A DNA stretch of 64,000 nucleotides from Salinibacterium sp. ZJ450 (GCF_011751885.2 NZ_CP061771.1:3534001-3598000); one strand, 5' to 3'; counted from the first letter of the stretch, positions 35,463 to 44,902 are shown. The notes: generated from the sequence alone by a model not told the origin. Made by a program: numbers and translations.

Positions 35463-36367
35463 TGATCGAAATCACCGACATCGCGTATGTGCGATCAGGA
35501 TCGGCGGATGTCGACGCGGCTGTGCGTTTCGCCGTGGACATCGTCGGCATGCAGTACGCCGGCAACGACAACGGCGTGCACTACCTCCGCGCCGACCACC
35601 GTCACCACTGCCTCGCCTTCGTCGAGGGTGAAGCGGGCGTACTCAGCTCCGGCCTCACGCTGAAAGACGAGGACGCCCTGCGGCTTGCCGAGACCGAACT
35701 CACGCTCGCGGGCGTGAAGGTCGTGCGCGGCACCACCGAAGAGGCGCGCTCACGCCGCGTTAGCAGTTTCATCAGCTTCGACGACCCCTGGGGCAACCGC
35801 TTCGACCTGGTCGTCGGCCAGGTCTACGACGCCGACACGGTGCACTGGGGGCGGCAGGCCGGCATCATCGAGTTCGGGCACCTTTGCGTCGACGCGCCGG
35901 ATGTCAAGGCGGCCTACGAGTGGTGGAGCTCGCTCTTCAATATCAAGATCAGCGACTGGATCGGCGATTGGGCGGCGCTCATGCGCTTCGACCCGGTGCA
36001 CCACAAGCTGGCCGTGTTCAAGGGCAGCGAGCCAGGGCTCTGCCACATCAACTTCCAGGTCGAGTCGCTCGACGACGTGATGCGCAGCTGGAACTTCCTG
36101 CTCGAGCAGGGCGTCGAGATCGAGCAGGGCCCGGGCCGCCACCCGCAGTCCACCGCGATATTCCTCTACTTCAAGGGGCCGGAGGGGCTCACCTACGAGT
36201 ACTCGTACGGCGTGCGCCGGATCGAGGATGACGCCACTTGGCAGCCGCGCACCTTCGACCCGCTGCACCCTAAGTCGATCGACATGTGGGGTGGCGTCAC
36301 GCAGCGCGTGCAGACGCAGAAGCAGATCCGTCGTCCGCTCGACTCGTCCGAACTGCAGGAGGCGTAA
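35459..36367 (+). CDS. Type I extradiol dioxygenase (VOC)
   Basis: The protein is 302 residues with two VOC domains. The second carries the Fe ligands His141 (EFGHLCVDAP), His196 (LCHINFQVES) and Glu247 (GLTYEYSYGV), the BphC/HpaD pattern; His181/182 may help catalysis. It cleaves a catechol-type ring next to the hydroxyls. The ATGA overlap with the aldolase-like gene and TAATG overlap with the tautomerase show one tightly coupled unit. The substrate is unknown: a substituted or carboxylated catechol is inferred. Confidence 0.87.
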   Translation: MMIEITDIAYVRSGSADVDAAVRFAVDIVGMQYAGNDNGVHYLRADHRHHCLAFVEGEAGVLSSGLTLKDEDALRLAETELTLAGVKVVRGTTEEARSRRVSSFISFDDPWGNRFDLVVGQVYDADTVHWGRQAGIIEFGHLCVDAPDVKAAYEWWSSLFNIKISDWIGDWAALMRFDPVHHKLAVFKGSEPGLCHINFQVESLDDVMRSWNFLLEQGVEIEQGPGRHPQSTAIFLYFKGPEGLTYEYSYGVRRIEDDATWQPRTFDPLHPKSIDMWGGVTQRVQTQKQIRRPLDSSELQEA

Positions 36368-36561
36368 TGCCGCTCGTTGAGATCAGCATCGCCGAAGGGC
36401 GTACCGAAGAGCAGTTGCGCGACCTGATGGGCCGTGTGCACACAGCCATTGAGGAGTGGGGTGCGCCGGGCCAGAGTGTCCGCGTGCTGGTACGGGAGGT
36501 GCCGCCCGCGCTGTGGCTGTCCGGTGGAGTAACCCTCGCCGAGAAGGCCGCCGCCAAGTAA
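36367..36561 (+). CDS. 4-Oxalocrotonate tautomerase-family protein
   Basis: The protein is 64 residues, the classic 4-OT size. Catalytic Pro1 follows the initiator Met (MPLVEISIAEGRTEEQL), with Arg residues near positions 12 and 40. It likely turns 2-hydroxymuconate into the oxo form for the decarboxylase encoded at 43253. The start overlaps the dioxygenase stop by one base. Confidence 0.9.
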   Translation: MPLVEISIAEGRTEEQLRDLMGRVHTAIEEWGAPGQSVRVLVREVPPALWLSGGVTLAEKAAAK

Positions 36562-36569
36562 CCACCTCG

Positions 36570-36614
36570 CTGGTTGAGGAGCGCCCGAGCGAAGCGAGGC
36601 CGCGTCGCGAAATC
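36570..36614. repeat. Dispersed GGTTGAGGAGCG-type repeat
   Basis: The segment begins CTGGTTGAGGAGCGCCCGAG and runs to GTCGCGAAATC. It matches a short repeat that I recall as common between genes in this family. It contains partial self-complementarity (GCGCCCGAGC...). It is directly followed by a terminator. Confidence 0.5.
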
Positions 36615-36617
36615 ACG

Positions 36618-36646
36618 GGCCCGCAGTCGAACGACTGCGGGCCTTT
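36618..36646 (+). terminator. Terminator after the ring-cleavage operon
   Basis: A perfect 12-bp stem GGCCCGCAGTCG/CGACTGCGGGCC (36618-36629 with 36632-36643) has a two-base loop and is followed by TTT. Confidence 0.85.
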
Positions 36647-36749
36647 CGCGTGCTCGGGGGCCTTGCCGCCGCAATCTCCCTGCGCGTAGCCTCGTGGCGA
36701 ACTCGCGCGACGGCGCCGAGCCGAGGGTGCTGAGGCAATTGGAGGCATC

Positions 36750-38102
36750 ATGGCCACTGACACCACCGCCGCGGCCGCCATCCGAGACCGGCTCGACGGA
36801 ATTGTGCTTCTGCCGGGCGAACCCGGGTACGACACCGCACGTACCGTCTGGAACGCGATGATCGACCGGCGGCCGCGCATGGTCGTCCGCTGCGCAAGCG
36901 CCCGGGACGTGGTGACGGCGATCCGTACCGCCCGTGAGCTGGACGTCGAGATCGGCGTGAAGTGTGGCGGCCACAGCGTGGTCGGCCACTCGGTCCCGGA
37001 TGGCGGGCTGATGATCGACCTCACCCCGATGGGTGGCGTGCGGATAGACCCGGAGCGTCGGACAGCCCACGTGCAGGGAGGCGCATTGCTCCGCGCGCTC
37101 GACCGCGAGGCGCAGCAGCACGGGCTGGCCACCACGGCCGGCAACGTCTCGCACACCGGCGTCGGTGGCCTGACCCTCGGTGGCGGGATGGGCTGGCTGG
37201 CGCGCCGGTTCGGCCTCACCTGCGACAACGTCGCCTCCTTCGAGATGGTGACCGCCGACGGCGAGGTCGTGCGGGCCAGCGAGGACGAGAACCCCGACCT
37301 GGACTGGGGGCTGCGCGGCGGAGGCGGCAACTTCGGCGTGGTGACCGACTTCGAGCTGCGGCTGCACCCGGTAGACGGCCGCACCCTGTTCGCTGCGCTG
37401 TCCTTTCCGCTTGAGGAGGGTCAGTCGGTGCTCAGCCGCTGGCGCGACCTCAGTGCCGAGGCGCCGCGTGAGGCGACCTTCACCGCGTTGATCACGCCGG
37501 ACGGCACCGTGAGCGTCGGCTTCATCTGGGTCGGCGACCCGGACCAGGGTCGGCTGTTACTGCCGTCACTGCGTGCGCTGGGTCGGCCCACGTCGGAGCA
37601 ACTGATCGAGAAGTCGTACGTCGACCTGCAGCGAATGGACGATACGGGCCGCCGGGGCGGAACGGCGCGCCGGTATTGGAAGGGCCACTACCTCAAGTCC
37701 CTGCAGGAGGGGGCGATCGAGGCCCTGCTCATGCGGGGCACCGCCGACGGTCACGGCGACATGCCCCCGAATGCGTCCCTGCAGGCCTACGGCGGCGCCA
37801 TCGCCGACGTCGCCGACGAGGCCACTGCCTTCAGCCACCGCGACACGCTGTTCGAGTACGTCGCGTCAACCGGGTGGACCGACCCGGCCGAGGATGAGAC
37901 CCGCATGGCGGGCGCCCGTCGCAGTGCGGCGGCGCTGGAGCCATTCGCCAGCGGGCTGTACGTCAACGCGATCGCCGACGAGGGAGCCGCCGGCGTCCGG
38001 CGCGCGTACCCGCCCGGCAAGCTCGGACGACTCCAAACGCTGAAAGCCAAGTACGACCCGCACAACGTGTTCCACCTCAACGCGAACATCACGCCCGCCT
38101 GA
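36750..38102 (+). CDS. BBE-type FAD-linked oxidase
   Basis: The protein is 450 residues. It has an N-terminal PCMH FAD domain with covalent-flavin His75 in CGGHSVVGHS, VSHTGVGGLTLGGGMGW, RGGGGNFGVVTDF, and a C-terminal berberine-bridge segment KYDPHNVFHLNANI. The second Cys of bicovalent enzymes is absent, so single attachment is likely. These oxidases act on alcohols, sugars or alkaloid-like substrates with O2. GGAGG lies upstream of the ATG. It may oxidise a side chain of the island's substrate; that is inference. Confidence 0.88.
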   Translation: MATDTTAAAAIRDRLDGIVLLPGEPGYDTARTVWNAMIDRRPRMVVRCASARDVVTAIRTARELDVEIGVKCGGHSVVGHSVPDGGLMIDLTPMGGVRIDPERRTAHVQGGALLRALDREAQQHGLATTAGNVSHTGVGGLTLGGGMGWLARRFGLTCDNVASFEMVTADGEVVRASEDENPDLDWGLRGGGGNFGVVTDFELRLHPVDGRTLFAALSFPLEEGQSVLSRWRDLSAEAPREATFTALITPDGTVSVGFIWVGDPDQGRLLLPSLRALGRPTSEQLIEKSYVDLQRMDDTGRRGGTARRYWKGHYLKSLQEGAIEALLMRGTADGHGDMPPNASLQAYGGAIADVADEATAFSHRDTLFEYVASTGWTDPAEDETRMAGARRSAAALEPFASGLYVNAIADEGAAGVRRAYPPGKLGRLQTLKAKYDPHNVFHLNANITPA

Positions 38103-38118
38103 AGTCAGAAAAGCCGAA

Positions 38119-38159
38119 AACCCGGGCCGATCGACAGCATCTGTCGATCGACCCGGGTT
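38119..38159. terminator. Bidirectional terminator between convergent genes
   Basis: Arms 38119-38137 and 38141-38159 (AACCCGGG...CGATCGACAG) pair over 19 positions with one mismatch and a three-base loop. They serve the FAD oxidase and the aldehyde dehydrogenase operon. Confidence 0.85.
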
Positions 38160-38183
38160 CACGACATCCGGAATCGCGTCAGA

Positions 38184-39656
38184 TCAGTGCGCTCCGGTGA
38201 GCACCACGGGCGGGTGCGCGACCGGCGGCTCCAGCTGCATCACGACGGCCTTCGGCTCGGTGAAGAACTCCCGGCTGAAGTTGCCGCCCTCACGGCCGAC
38301 TCCGGATGCCCCGACCCCGCCGAACGGGGCGCGCAGGTCGCGAATGAAGAAGCAGTTCACCCACACCGTGCCGACCCGGAGAGCACCGGAGACGCGGTGC
38401 GCCTTGACCAGGTTCTCGGTGAACAGCATGGCGTTCAGGCCGTACGGGCTGTCGTTGACCTCGTGCACGACCTCTTCTTCGGTGTCGAACGGGGTGATGG
38501 TGACGATCGGGCCGAAGATCTCTTCGCGCTGGTGCTTCGCATCGCGGTCGAGACCGGTGACCACGGTGGGCTTCACGATCCAGCCGTCGCCGAGTCCGCC
38601 GGTGACCTTGGTGCCGCCTTCCTCCTCGATGGTGTCGAAGTAGCTGCGCACCTTGGTGTAATGCTCCTCGCTGGCGAGCGGGCCGATCTGGGTGGCCGGG
38701 TCCTTCGGGTCACCGATCACCATGGCGTCGGCGGCCGCGGTGAAGCGCTCGATGAACTCGTCAAAGATCGGTCGTTCGACGTAGATGCGGCTGCCGGCGA
38801 GGCAGACCTGCCCGGCGTTGGTGAAGATGGCGCGGATCGACCAGCTGATCGCGTTGTCGAGATCGGCGTCAGCGAACACCACGTTCGCGCCCTTGCCGCC
38901 GAGCTCGAGGCTCACCGGGGTCAGGTTGGCGGCGGCGGCGCGGGCGATGATCCGGCCGGTGTTCGATTCGCCGGTGAACGTGATGCGGTCGACATCCGGA
39001 TGCTGCGTGAGCCGCTCGCCCACCGAGTCCGGGCCGTACCCGTGGACGACGTTGAAGACGCCGGCCGGGATGCCGGCCTCGAGCGCGAGCCGGGCAAGGA
39101 TGGTGGCGGATGCCGGGGAGTCTTCGGCCGGCTTCAGCACGACCGTGTTGCCCCAGGCGAGCGCCGGAGCGACCTTCCAGCTCTCGAGCATCATCGGGAA
39201 GTTCCACGGCGCGATCGCGGCGACAACTCCGGCGGCGTCGTAGCGCGTGTAGGTGTGGTGGCCGGAGTCCATCGGCAGCACGTCGGCCGGGGTCAGGTGC
39301 GCGTGGTCGGCGAAGAAGCGGAAGTTCTGCGCGGTGCGGGCGACGTCGTTGCCGAGGCTCTGCGTGATGGGCTTGCCCATATCACGGGTGTCGGCCATGG
39401 CGAGTTCCTCGCCGTGCTCGATGATCAGGTCGGCGAACTTGTTGATCAGCTCGCGGCGCTTGCCGGCCGTCATCCGGGGCCACGGGCCCTCATCGAAGGC
39501 GCGGCGGGCGGCGGCGACGGCCAGATCGGCGTCGTCCTGGCCGCCGAGGGCGATCTCGGCCCATGGTTCGCGAGTGTATGGATCGATGCTCGGGAAGGTC
39601 GCCCCGGAAATGGACTGGACTTCCTGGCCATCGATGATGTGACCGAATGTCTGCAT
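38184..39656 (-). CDS. 2-Hydroxymuconic semialdehyde dehydrogenase-like ALDH
   Basis: The protein is 490 residues. The NAD-dependent aldehyde dehydrogenase signature is complete: Asn152 in APWNFP, Glu251 in LELGGKG and Cys285 in NAGQVCLAG. FIRDLRAPFGGVGASGVGREGG near the C-terminus resembles DmpC/AmnC-type hydroxymuconic semialdehyde dehydrogenases. It would oxidise the ring-cleavage aldehyde. It is the last gene of the minus-strand operon, directly after the ABC substrate-binding protein. Confidence 0.88.
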   Translation of the reverse strand: MQTFGHIIDGQEVQSISGATFPSIDPYTREPWAEIALGGQDDADLAVAAARRAFDEGPWPRMTAGKRRELINKFADLIIEHGEELAMADTRDMGKPITQSLGNDVARTAQNFRFFADHAHLTPADVLPMDSGHHTYTRYDAAGVVAAIAPWNFPMMLESWKVAPALAWGNTVVLKPAEDSPASATILARLALEAGIPAGVFNVVHGYGPDSVGERLTQHPDVDRITFTGESNTGRIIARAAAANLTPVSLELGGKGANVVFADADLDNAISWSIRAIFTNAGQVCLAGSRIYVERPIFDEFIERFTAAADAMVIGDPKDPATQIGPLASEEHYTKVRSYFDTIEEEGGTKVTGGLGDGWIVKPTVVTGLDRDAKHQREEIFGPIVTITPFDTEEEVVHEVNDSPYGLNAMLFTENLVKAHRVSGALRVGTVWVNCFFIRDLRAPFGGVGASGVGREGGNFSREFFTEPKAVVMQLEPPVAHPPVVLTGAH

Positions 39657-39723
39657 GGCCTGGGGCCCTTTCTTGGTGTGCCGGGCGGGCGTTTCCGCCC
39701 GCCCGGCGGGGTGGTGAAGGGTG

Positions 39724-40740
39724 TTACTTGCCGGGGACGTAGACCATCTTGTCCATGTCGACCGGTGCCGAGATCGCGCCCTGATCGACCATGATGTCGT
39801 TCCAGACCTCGAGGTTCTTGGCGCTGGCAGCGCCGGCGACCCACTTGGGCAGCTTGAGCTTGGCGGCGAGCTCCGGCGTGGTGCTCGAGTAGGTCGGGAC
39901 GATCTCGCGAGCGGCATCCGGGTTCTCGGCGAGCAGCGCGTTGGCCTTCTCCATGGCGCGGATGAACGCGGCAACCGTGTTCGGGTTTGCCTTGACGAAC
40001 TCGGCGGTCATGCCGAGACCGGACAGCGGCACTCCGTCGGTCGGGCCGGAGAAGTTGGCGAACAGCTTCTTGGCGCCCGAGGCCTCAGCAGCGGTCTGGA
40101 ACGGTTCGACGACCCAGATGGCGTCCACGCCGCCGGACTGCAGGGTCGGCACCATGTCGGGGAACGGCAGTTCCTGGAACTGGACCTTGCTGACGTCGAC
40201 GCCGGCTTCGTCCATCAGGACCTTGATGGTCAGCTCGCCGGTGTTCTTCAGCGTGTTGACGGCGACCTTCTTGCCCTCGAGGTCGTTGATCGAGTCAATG
40301 CCGGAGTCGGCCTTAACCCAGACGCCGTTGCTCTCCTCGTTACCGCGCACACCCTCGGCGACGATGTTGATGTCGATGCCGCCGGCCTGCGCGAGCAGGA
40401 ACGACGGGTAGGTTGCGAACGAGGCCTGGATGTCGCCGGCGATCATCGCGGGCACCAGCGCGGCGCCGCCCTGGGCGGGCTGCGGGGTGACGGTGAGGCC
40501 CTCTTCTTCGAAGAAGCCCTCGGCGACGGCGATGTACACCGATGCCTGGTCGGCGACCGGGGTGATACCAACGATGAGCTCGCTGATCTCCGGCTTGCCG
40601 TTGCCTGCCGGAGCGGGTTCGTCGGCGGCCGGGGCTGTGCTGCTGCCGCCGGAACAGGCGGCGAGGCTGAGCGCCAGCGCGGATGCCGCGGCGACGCCGA
40701 GCCAGGTCTTCTTGGGGCGGATTTGGGATGTGATGGGCAC
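39724..40740 (-). CDS. ABC transporter substrate-binding lipoprotein, NitT/TauT type
   Basis: The protein is 338 residues. A lipoprotein signal ends at ALALSLAACS (Cys29). The mature part has VGITPVADQASVYIAVAEGFFEEEGL, the opening typical of NMT1/ThiY- and SsuA-like proteins, and later LPFPDMVPTLQSGGVDAIWVVEPF. GGAGG stands before the GTG start. Given the neighbouring enzymes it likely binds the aromatic substrate of this island rather than nitrate or taurine; this is inferred. Confidence 0.88.
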   Translation of the reverse strand: MPITSQIRPKKTWLGVAAASALALSLAACSGGSSTAPAADEPAPAGNGKPEISELIVGITPVADQASVYIAVAEGFFEEEGLTVTPQPAQGGAALVPAMIAGDIQASFATYPSFLLAQAGGIDINIVAEGVRGNEESNGVWVKADSGIDSINDLEGKKVAVNTLKNTGELTIKVLMDEAGVDVSKVQFQELPFPDMVPTLQSGGVDAIWVVEPFQTAAEASGAKKLFANFSGPTDGVPLSGLGMTAEFVKANPNTVAAFIRAMEKANALLAENPDAAREIVPTYSSTTPELAAKLKLPKWVAGAASAKNLEVWNDIMVDQGAISAPVDMDKMVYVPGK

Positions 40741-40787
40741 GTTTTCCTCCTTGAATGGTGCGGTGCTATTGGTGGTGCTGGGGGCTG

Positions 40788-41582
40788 TTAGGCGACGTCT
40801 GCCACGGCGGCGACGTCGTCGTCCTTGGGGTGACGGATGAGCCGCGCGACTTCGCCGCGCAGGCGAATGAACTCCGGGTCTTCCTTCGTCTCGATCTGGT
40901 CGCGGGTGTCCGAGAGCGGGATGTCGAGGGTGGTGACGACGAATGTCGGCGGCTTGGACAGCACGACAACACGGTCGGCCAGGTAGACGCTCTCGTCGAT
41001 GTCGTGGGTGACGAAGAGGATGGTCATGTTGAACTTCTTCTTCACCGACAGCACGAGGTCTTCGAGGTCTTCGCGGGTCTGCGCGTCGACCGACGCGAAG
41101 GGCTCGTCCATCAGCAGGATCTTTGGGCGGTAGGCCAGTGCGCGAGCGATGGCCACGCGCTGCTGCATGCCGCCAGACAGCTGCGACGGGAACCGGTCTT
41201 CGAAGCCGGAGAGTCCCACGGCGACAAGCGACTCGGAAACCCGCTCGTCGAGGTCGGCCTTACTGAGGCCAAGTCGCTTGAGGGGGAAGCGGACGTTCGC
41301 CTCGACGCTGAGCCAGGGGAACAGCGAGCCGCGGTAGTCCTGGAACACCATCGCGAGGCCTTCCGGTACCGCGGTGATCCGGTCGCCCAGGAAGCGCAGG
41401 TCGCCGCCGGTCGGCCGCATGAGTCCTGCCATCGTGCGCAGCAGGGTGGTCTTGCCGCAGCCGGACGGGCCGACGATGGAGACCAGCTCGCCGGGTTCGA
41501 CCGAGAATGTGATGTCCTTCAGCGCCAGGTGCGCCTTCGCGCCGGTGCCGTAGGTGTGAGTGAGGTTTTTGACGTCAAGCAT
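40788..41582 (-). CDS. ABC transporter ATPase, NitT/TauT type
   Basis: The protein is 264 residues. Walker A is GPSGCGKTTLL, the signature is LSGGMQQRVAIARAL, Walker B is ILLMDEPFASVD, and the switch is FVTHDIDES. It energises the importer formed with the two permeases encoded at 41599 and 42456. The gap to the permease is 16 bp. Confidence 0.95.
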   Translation of the reverse strand: MLDVKNLTHTYGTGAKAHLALKDITFSVEPGELVSIVGPSGCGKTTLLRTMAGLMRPTGGDLRFLGDRITAVPEGLAMVFQDYRGSLFPWLSVEANVRFPLKRLGLSKADLDERVSESLVAVGLSGFEDRFPSQLSGGMQQRVAIARALAYRPKILLMDEPFASVDAQTREDLEDLVLSVKKKFNMTILFVTHDIDESVYLADRVVVLSKPPTFVVTTLDIPLSDTRDQIETKEDPEFIRLRGEVARLIRHPKDDDVAAVADVA

Positions 41583-41598
41583 GATTTTTCCTTACGGA

Positions 41599-42456
41599 CT
41601 AGGCGGTTTCGCGACCGGAGCTGCGCTGCCAGGCGAGGATGCGGCGCTCGATGACGGTGAGCACCGTGTTGAGGAGGAAGCCGATGATGCCGAGCAGCAC
41701 GATTCCGGCCCACATGTCGAGGAATCCGAAGCCACGCTGCGCCTGCACGATCGAGAAGCCGATGCCGCTGGAGGCGGCCACCATCTCGGAGATGACCATG
41801 AGGATCAGGCCGAGCGAGAGGCTGGTGCGCACACCGGCGAGGATCTTCGGGGCGGCACCCGGCAGCACGATGCGGGTGAGCCGGCCGACGACGCCGATCC
41901 GGAACACCGTTGCCGTCTCGTACTTGAGTTCCTCGATGGAGCGCACGCCCTCGATGGTGTTCAGCAGGATCGGCCAGGCCGTGCCGAACGCGATCAGCAG
42001 CACCCGCATCTCGTCGCCGGTGCCGAACACCACGAGGAAGATCGGGATCAGTGCCGGCGGCGGAACCGCCCGCAGGAACTGGATGATCGGGTCGATGTAA
42101 TCACCGAACTTGCGGCTGAGCCCGATCGCTACGCCGACGGCGATCGCGAGTACCACCGAGATGCCGAAGCCGAGCAGCACCCGGCCAAGGCTCGGGATGA
42201 CGTCGTTCTGCATGCTCGGGGTGAGCACGCCGTTCGCGCCGGGCAGCCACAGCAGCGCGGCTCGCTCGAAGATCAGGAACGGCTGGGGGAAGAACGGTGA
42301 GGGGAAGGCCACCGTCGCCACCTGCCATGCGGTGATCAACACGACCAGCACGACCCAGCGCAGGGCGAAGCTGCCCCACCACTGACGTTTTGCGGCCTGC
42401 TGTTCGCGACTGGCGCGGGGCCGGTTGGCGGTGGTTACCGCGGTTGTGAGGGCCAT
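41599..42456 (-). CDS. ABC transporter permease, NitT/TauT type
   Basis: The protein is 285 residues with about six membrane helices. The EAA loop region is seen in FRAVPPPALIPIFLVVFGTGDEMRVLLIAFGTAWPILLNTIEGVRSI and GVRTSLSLGLILMVISEM. Its start shares a base with the previous permease stop. Two different permeases imply a heterodimeric channel. Confidence 0.93.
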   Translation of the reverse strand: MALTTAVTTANRPRASREQQAAKRQWWGSFALRWVVLVVLITAWQVATVAFPSPFFPQPFLIFERAALLWLPGANGVLTPSMQNDVIPSLGRVLLGFGISVVLAIAVGVAIGLSRKFGDYIDPIIQFLRAVPPPALIPIFLVVFGTGDEMRVLLIAFGTAWPILLNTIEGVRSIEELKYETATVFRIGVVGRLTRIVLPGAAPKILAGVRTSLSLGLILMVISEMVAASSGIGFSIVQAQRGFGFLDMWAGIVLLGIIGFLLNTVLTVIERRILAWQRSSGRETA

Positions 42457-43256
42457 TACGCCACCCCCTCCTTCTTCCAGGCGAAGATCTTCTTCTCGAT
42501 GGCCACCAGCACGCCGTTGACCAGCATTCCGAGGAGCCCGGCGACGATGGTGCCGGCGAACACCAGCGAGGTGTCACCGCCGCCCGAACTGATCCGCAGG
42601 ATGTATGAGCCGATGCCGCTGGCGGAGCCGGCCAGCAGCTCGGCACTGATGGTGACGATCAGGGCGATCGCGGCAGAGATGCGAACGCCGGTCGCGGCCA
42701 GCGGTGCGGCATAGGGCAGGCTGACCCGGGCCAGGATGCCGACGCGGCTGAGCCGGAAGGTGCGGGCCGTTTCCTTGGCGATGGGGTCAACATCCCGCAC
42801 GCCGTAGACGGTGTTGAAGAAGATCGGCCACAGCGAGGCGTACACCACGAGCGCGATCTTCATGTCGGTTCCCAGACCGAAGACGAGGATGGCGAGCGGG
42901 ATCAGCGCAACCGAGGGGATCGGCCGCATGAACTCGACCACGGCGGATGACGCCTCGTAGGCGATCCGGAAGGAGCCCAGCACCAGACCGGCCGGCACAG
43001 CGATCACGATGGCGATGCCGAGGCCGATAGCCCAGGCGGTCAGCGTCGAGCCGACGTCACCGAGGAACGCGGGGTTGACGATCAGGCCGGCGGTGTCGAG
43101 CAGCACCCGCGACATCGGCGGCAGGATGTTTTCCGGAATGATCCCGAGCCGGCTCACCAGTTCCGCCAGCACGAGCAGAACAACGACCCCGATCAGGCCG
43201 CGAGTGAGCTTGGGGCTCACCCGTCGACGGACGGGCAGGGTGGCGACGGCACTCAT
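42456..43256 (-). CDS. ABC transporter permease, NitT/TauT type
   Basis: The protein is 266 residues and paralogous to the permease encoded at 41599. FMRPIPSVALIPLAILVFGLGTDMKIALVVYASLWPIFFNTVYGVRDVD and GVRISAAIALIVTISAELLAG are the cytoplasmic-loop landmarks. Its ATG overlaps the stop of the upstream decarboxylase gene by four bases, tying transport and catabolism together. Confidence 0.93.
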   Translation of the reverse strand: MSAVATLPVRRRVSPKLTRGLIGVVVLLVLAELVSRLGIIPENILPPMSRVLLDTAGLIVNPAFLGDVGSTLTAWAIGLGIAIVIAVPAGLVLGSFRIAYEASSAVVEFMRPIPSVALIPLAILVFGLGTDMKIALVVYASLWPIFFNTVYGVRDVDPIAKETARTFRLSRVGILARVSLPYAAPLAATGVRISAAIALIVTISAELLAGSASGIGSYILRISSGGGDTSLVFAGTIVAGLLGMLVNGVLVAIEKKIFAWKKEGVA

Positions 43257-44050
43257 GCCGACCTCCTTACGGGTGCGGTGATCTGGCCGAGCGAGGTGAA
43301 CTCGACCGACACCTCGTCGCCGTCATTGATGAACACGGCGTCGGTCATGCCGCCGGTGAGCACGATGGATCCGGCTTCGATGGCCTCGCCGCGGGCGGCC
43401 AGCGCGTTGGCGGCCAGCGCCAGTGCTTCGGCCGGGTGACCCTGCACCGCGGCGCCGGTTGCCGTGTCGACCACAACGCCGTTGATGCGCAGCACGCAGG
43501 CCTCGAGGGCAAGGTCCAGTCCGATGGGGGAGACGGATGTCGCGCCGACGATGAACCGGGCGCTGGAGGCGTTATCGGCCACCACGTCGGGCATCGCGAA
43601 GCTGAAGTCGCGGTAACGGCTGTCGATGACTTCGAGCCCGGCGTGCACCGACGCGACGGCGCGCATGGCCGAGGCGGCAGTGACGCCGGGGCCCTGCAGC
43701 CGTTCGCCGAGCACGAAGACGATCTCCGGCTCCACGCGCGGGTGGATGAGCTCGTCCAGGGCAATCGGCACGCCGGCCTCGAGCACCATTTTGTCGGTGA
43801 TCACGGCGGTCAGTGGTGAGTCGATGCCCATCCGCTGCTGCTTCGCGCGGGAGGTGAGGCCGAGCTTCACGCCGACGACGGTGTGCCCGTCGGCCTTCTT
43901 ATGTTCGATCAGCACCCGCTGCGCGGCGTAGCCGGTTTCCAGGTCGAGGCCTGGCCATTCGTCGGTGATGCGGCCGCGGTCGGTGCGGCTCGCTTCAGCG
44001 TCGAGCAGGATGTCGGCGACCTTCTCGGTCGTCCATTCCGTTGTCGTCAT
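43253..44050 (-). CDS. 4-Oxalocrotonate decarboxylase-like protein
   Basis: The protein is 265 residues of the hydratase/decarboxylase (FAH-related) family. VGVKLGLTSRAKQQRMGIDSPL, HPRVEPEIVFVLGERLQGPG (acidic metal ligands) and LEVIDSRYRDFSFAMPDVVADNASSARF fit DmpH/XylI-type decarboxylases. It would decarboxylate 4-oxalocrotonate to 2-oxopent-4-enoate. The protein pairs with the hydratase encoded just upstream, as in other meta pathways where they form a complex. Four-base overlaps on both sides. Confidence 0.85.
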   Translation of the reverse strand: MTTTEWTTEKVADILLDAEASRTDRGRITDEWPGLDLETGYAAQRVLIEHKKADGHTVVGVKLGLTSRAKQQRMGIDSPLTAVITDKMVLEAGVPIALDELIHPRVEPEIVFVLGERLQGPGVTAASAMRAVASVHAGLEVIDSRYRDFSFAMPDVVADNASSARFIVGATSVSPIGLDLALEACVLRINGVVVDTATGAAVQGHPAEALALAANALAARGEAIEAGSIVLTGGMTDAVFINDGDEVSVEFTSLGQITAPVRRSA

Positions 44051-44850
44051 GCTGCGGTCTCCTTCGACGCTGGGCTGAAACGAGCGCTGACTGAACCGAG
44101 GTGCGCGAACGTGGCGGTGACCACATCGCCGGGCGCGACCGGAATGGCGGCGGTGATCGATCCGGCCATCACGACCGAGCCGGCCTCGAGGGTCTGCCCG
44201 AGCGAGCCGAGCATGTTCGCCAGCCAGAGCACGCCGTTGAGGGGGTGCCCGAGCACGGCGGCGCCGGCGCCGGTGGCGACGACGTCGCCGTTCTTCACGA
44301 GCACGCAGCCGGCGAGGCCGAGGTCCGCGACATCCAGCCGCACCGGGCGGGTGCCGAGCACCAGCGCTCCGGATGACGCGTTGTCGGCGACCGTGTCGGA
44401 CAGCGTGATCTTCCAGTCCGCGACGCGGGAGTCGATGATCTCGAGCGAGGCGATCGCGTAGTCGACCGCGCCGATGACATCGGCGACGCTCAGGCCGGGA
44501 CCGCGCAGGTCGTGCTTCAGCACGAACGAGATCTCCGGTTCGATCTTCGGGCTGATGAACGCGCCGGCGTCGATGGCCGTGCCGTCCAGGATCATGTCGC
44601 TGAACACGTGCCCGAAGTCGGGCTGGTCGACGCCGAGCTGTCGCTGCATGGCGAGGGACGTGAGCCCGACCTTGTAGCCGGCGACGCGTCGGCCGGAGTT
44701 CTTCCAGTGCTCGACCTGGTGCAGCTGCACCCGGTAGGCATCTTCGATCCGCAGGTCGGGGTGCGCTTCAGTCAGCGGGCGCACCGGCTCGCGGCTGTCA
44801 TACGCCGCAAGCAGCGTGTCGCCGAGATCGGCGATATCAGTGTCGTTCAT
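44047..44850 (-). CDS. 2-Oxopent-4-enoate hydratase-like protein
   Basis: The protein is 267 residues and a paralogue of the neighbouring decarboxylase. GYKVGLTSLAMQRQLGVDQPDFG, SPKIEPEISFVLKHDLRGPG and LEIIDSRVADWKITLSDTVADNASS are typical of DmpE/MhpD hydratases. It adds water to give 4-hydroxy-2-oxovalerate. The ATG has GAGG upstream. It is the first gene of the GntR-controlled operon. Confidence 0.86.
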   Translation of the reverse strand: MNDTDIADLGDTLLAAYDSREPVRPLTEAHPDLRIEDAYRVQLHQVEHWKNSGRRVAGYKVGLTSLAMQRQLGVDQPDFGHVFSDMILDGTAIDAGAFISPKIEPEISFVLKHDLRGPGLSVADVIGAVDYAIASLEIIDSRVADWKITLSDTVADNASSGALVLGTRPVRLDVADLGLAGCVLVKNGDVVATGAGAAVLGHPLNGVLWLANMLGSLGQTLEAGSVVMAGSITAAIPVAPGDVVTATFAHLGSVSARFSPASKETAA

Positions 44851-44902
44851 TCAAGACCTCGTTGTCGTGGAATCGTCGTAGATTCCGATAGACGGCATGA
44901 CC

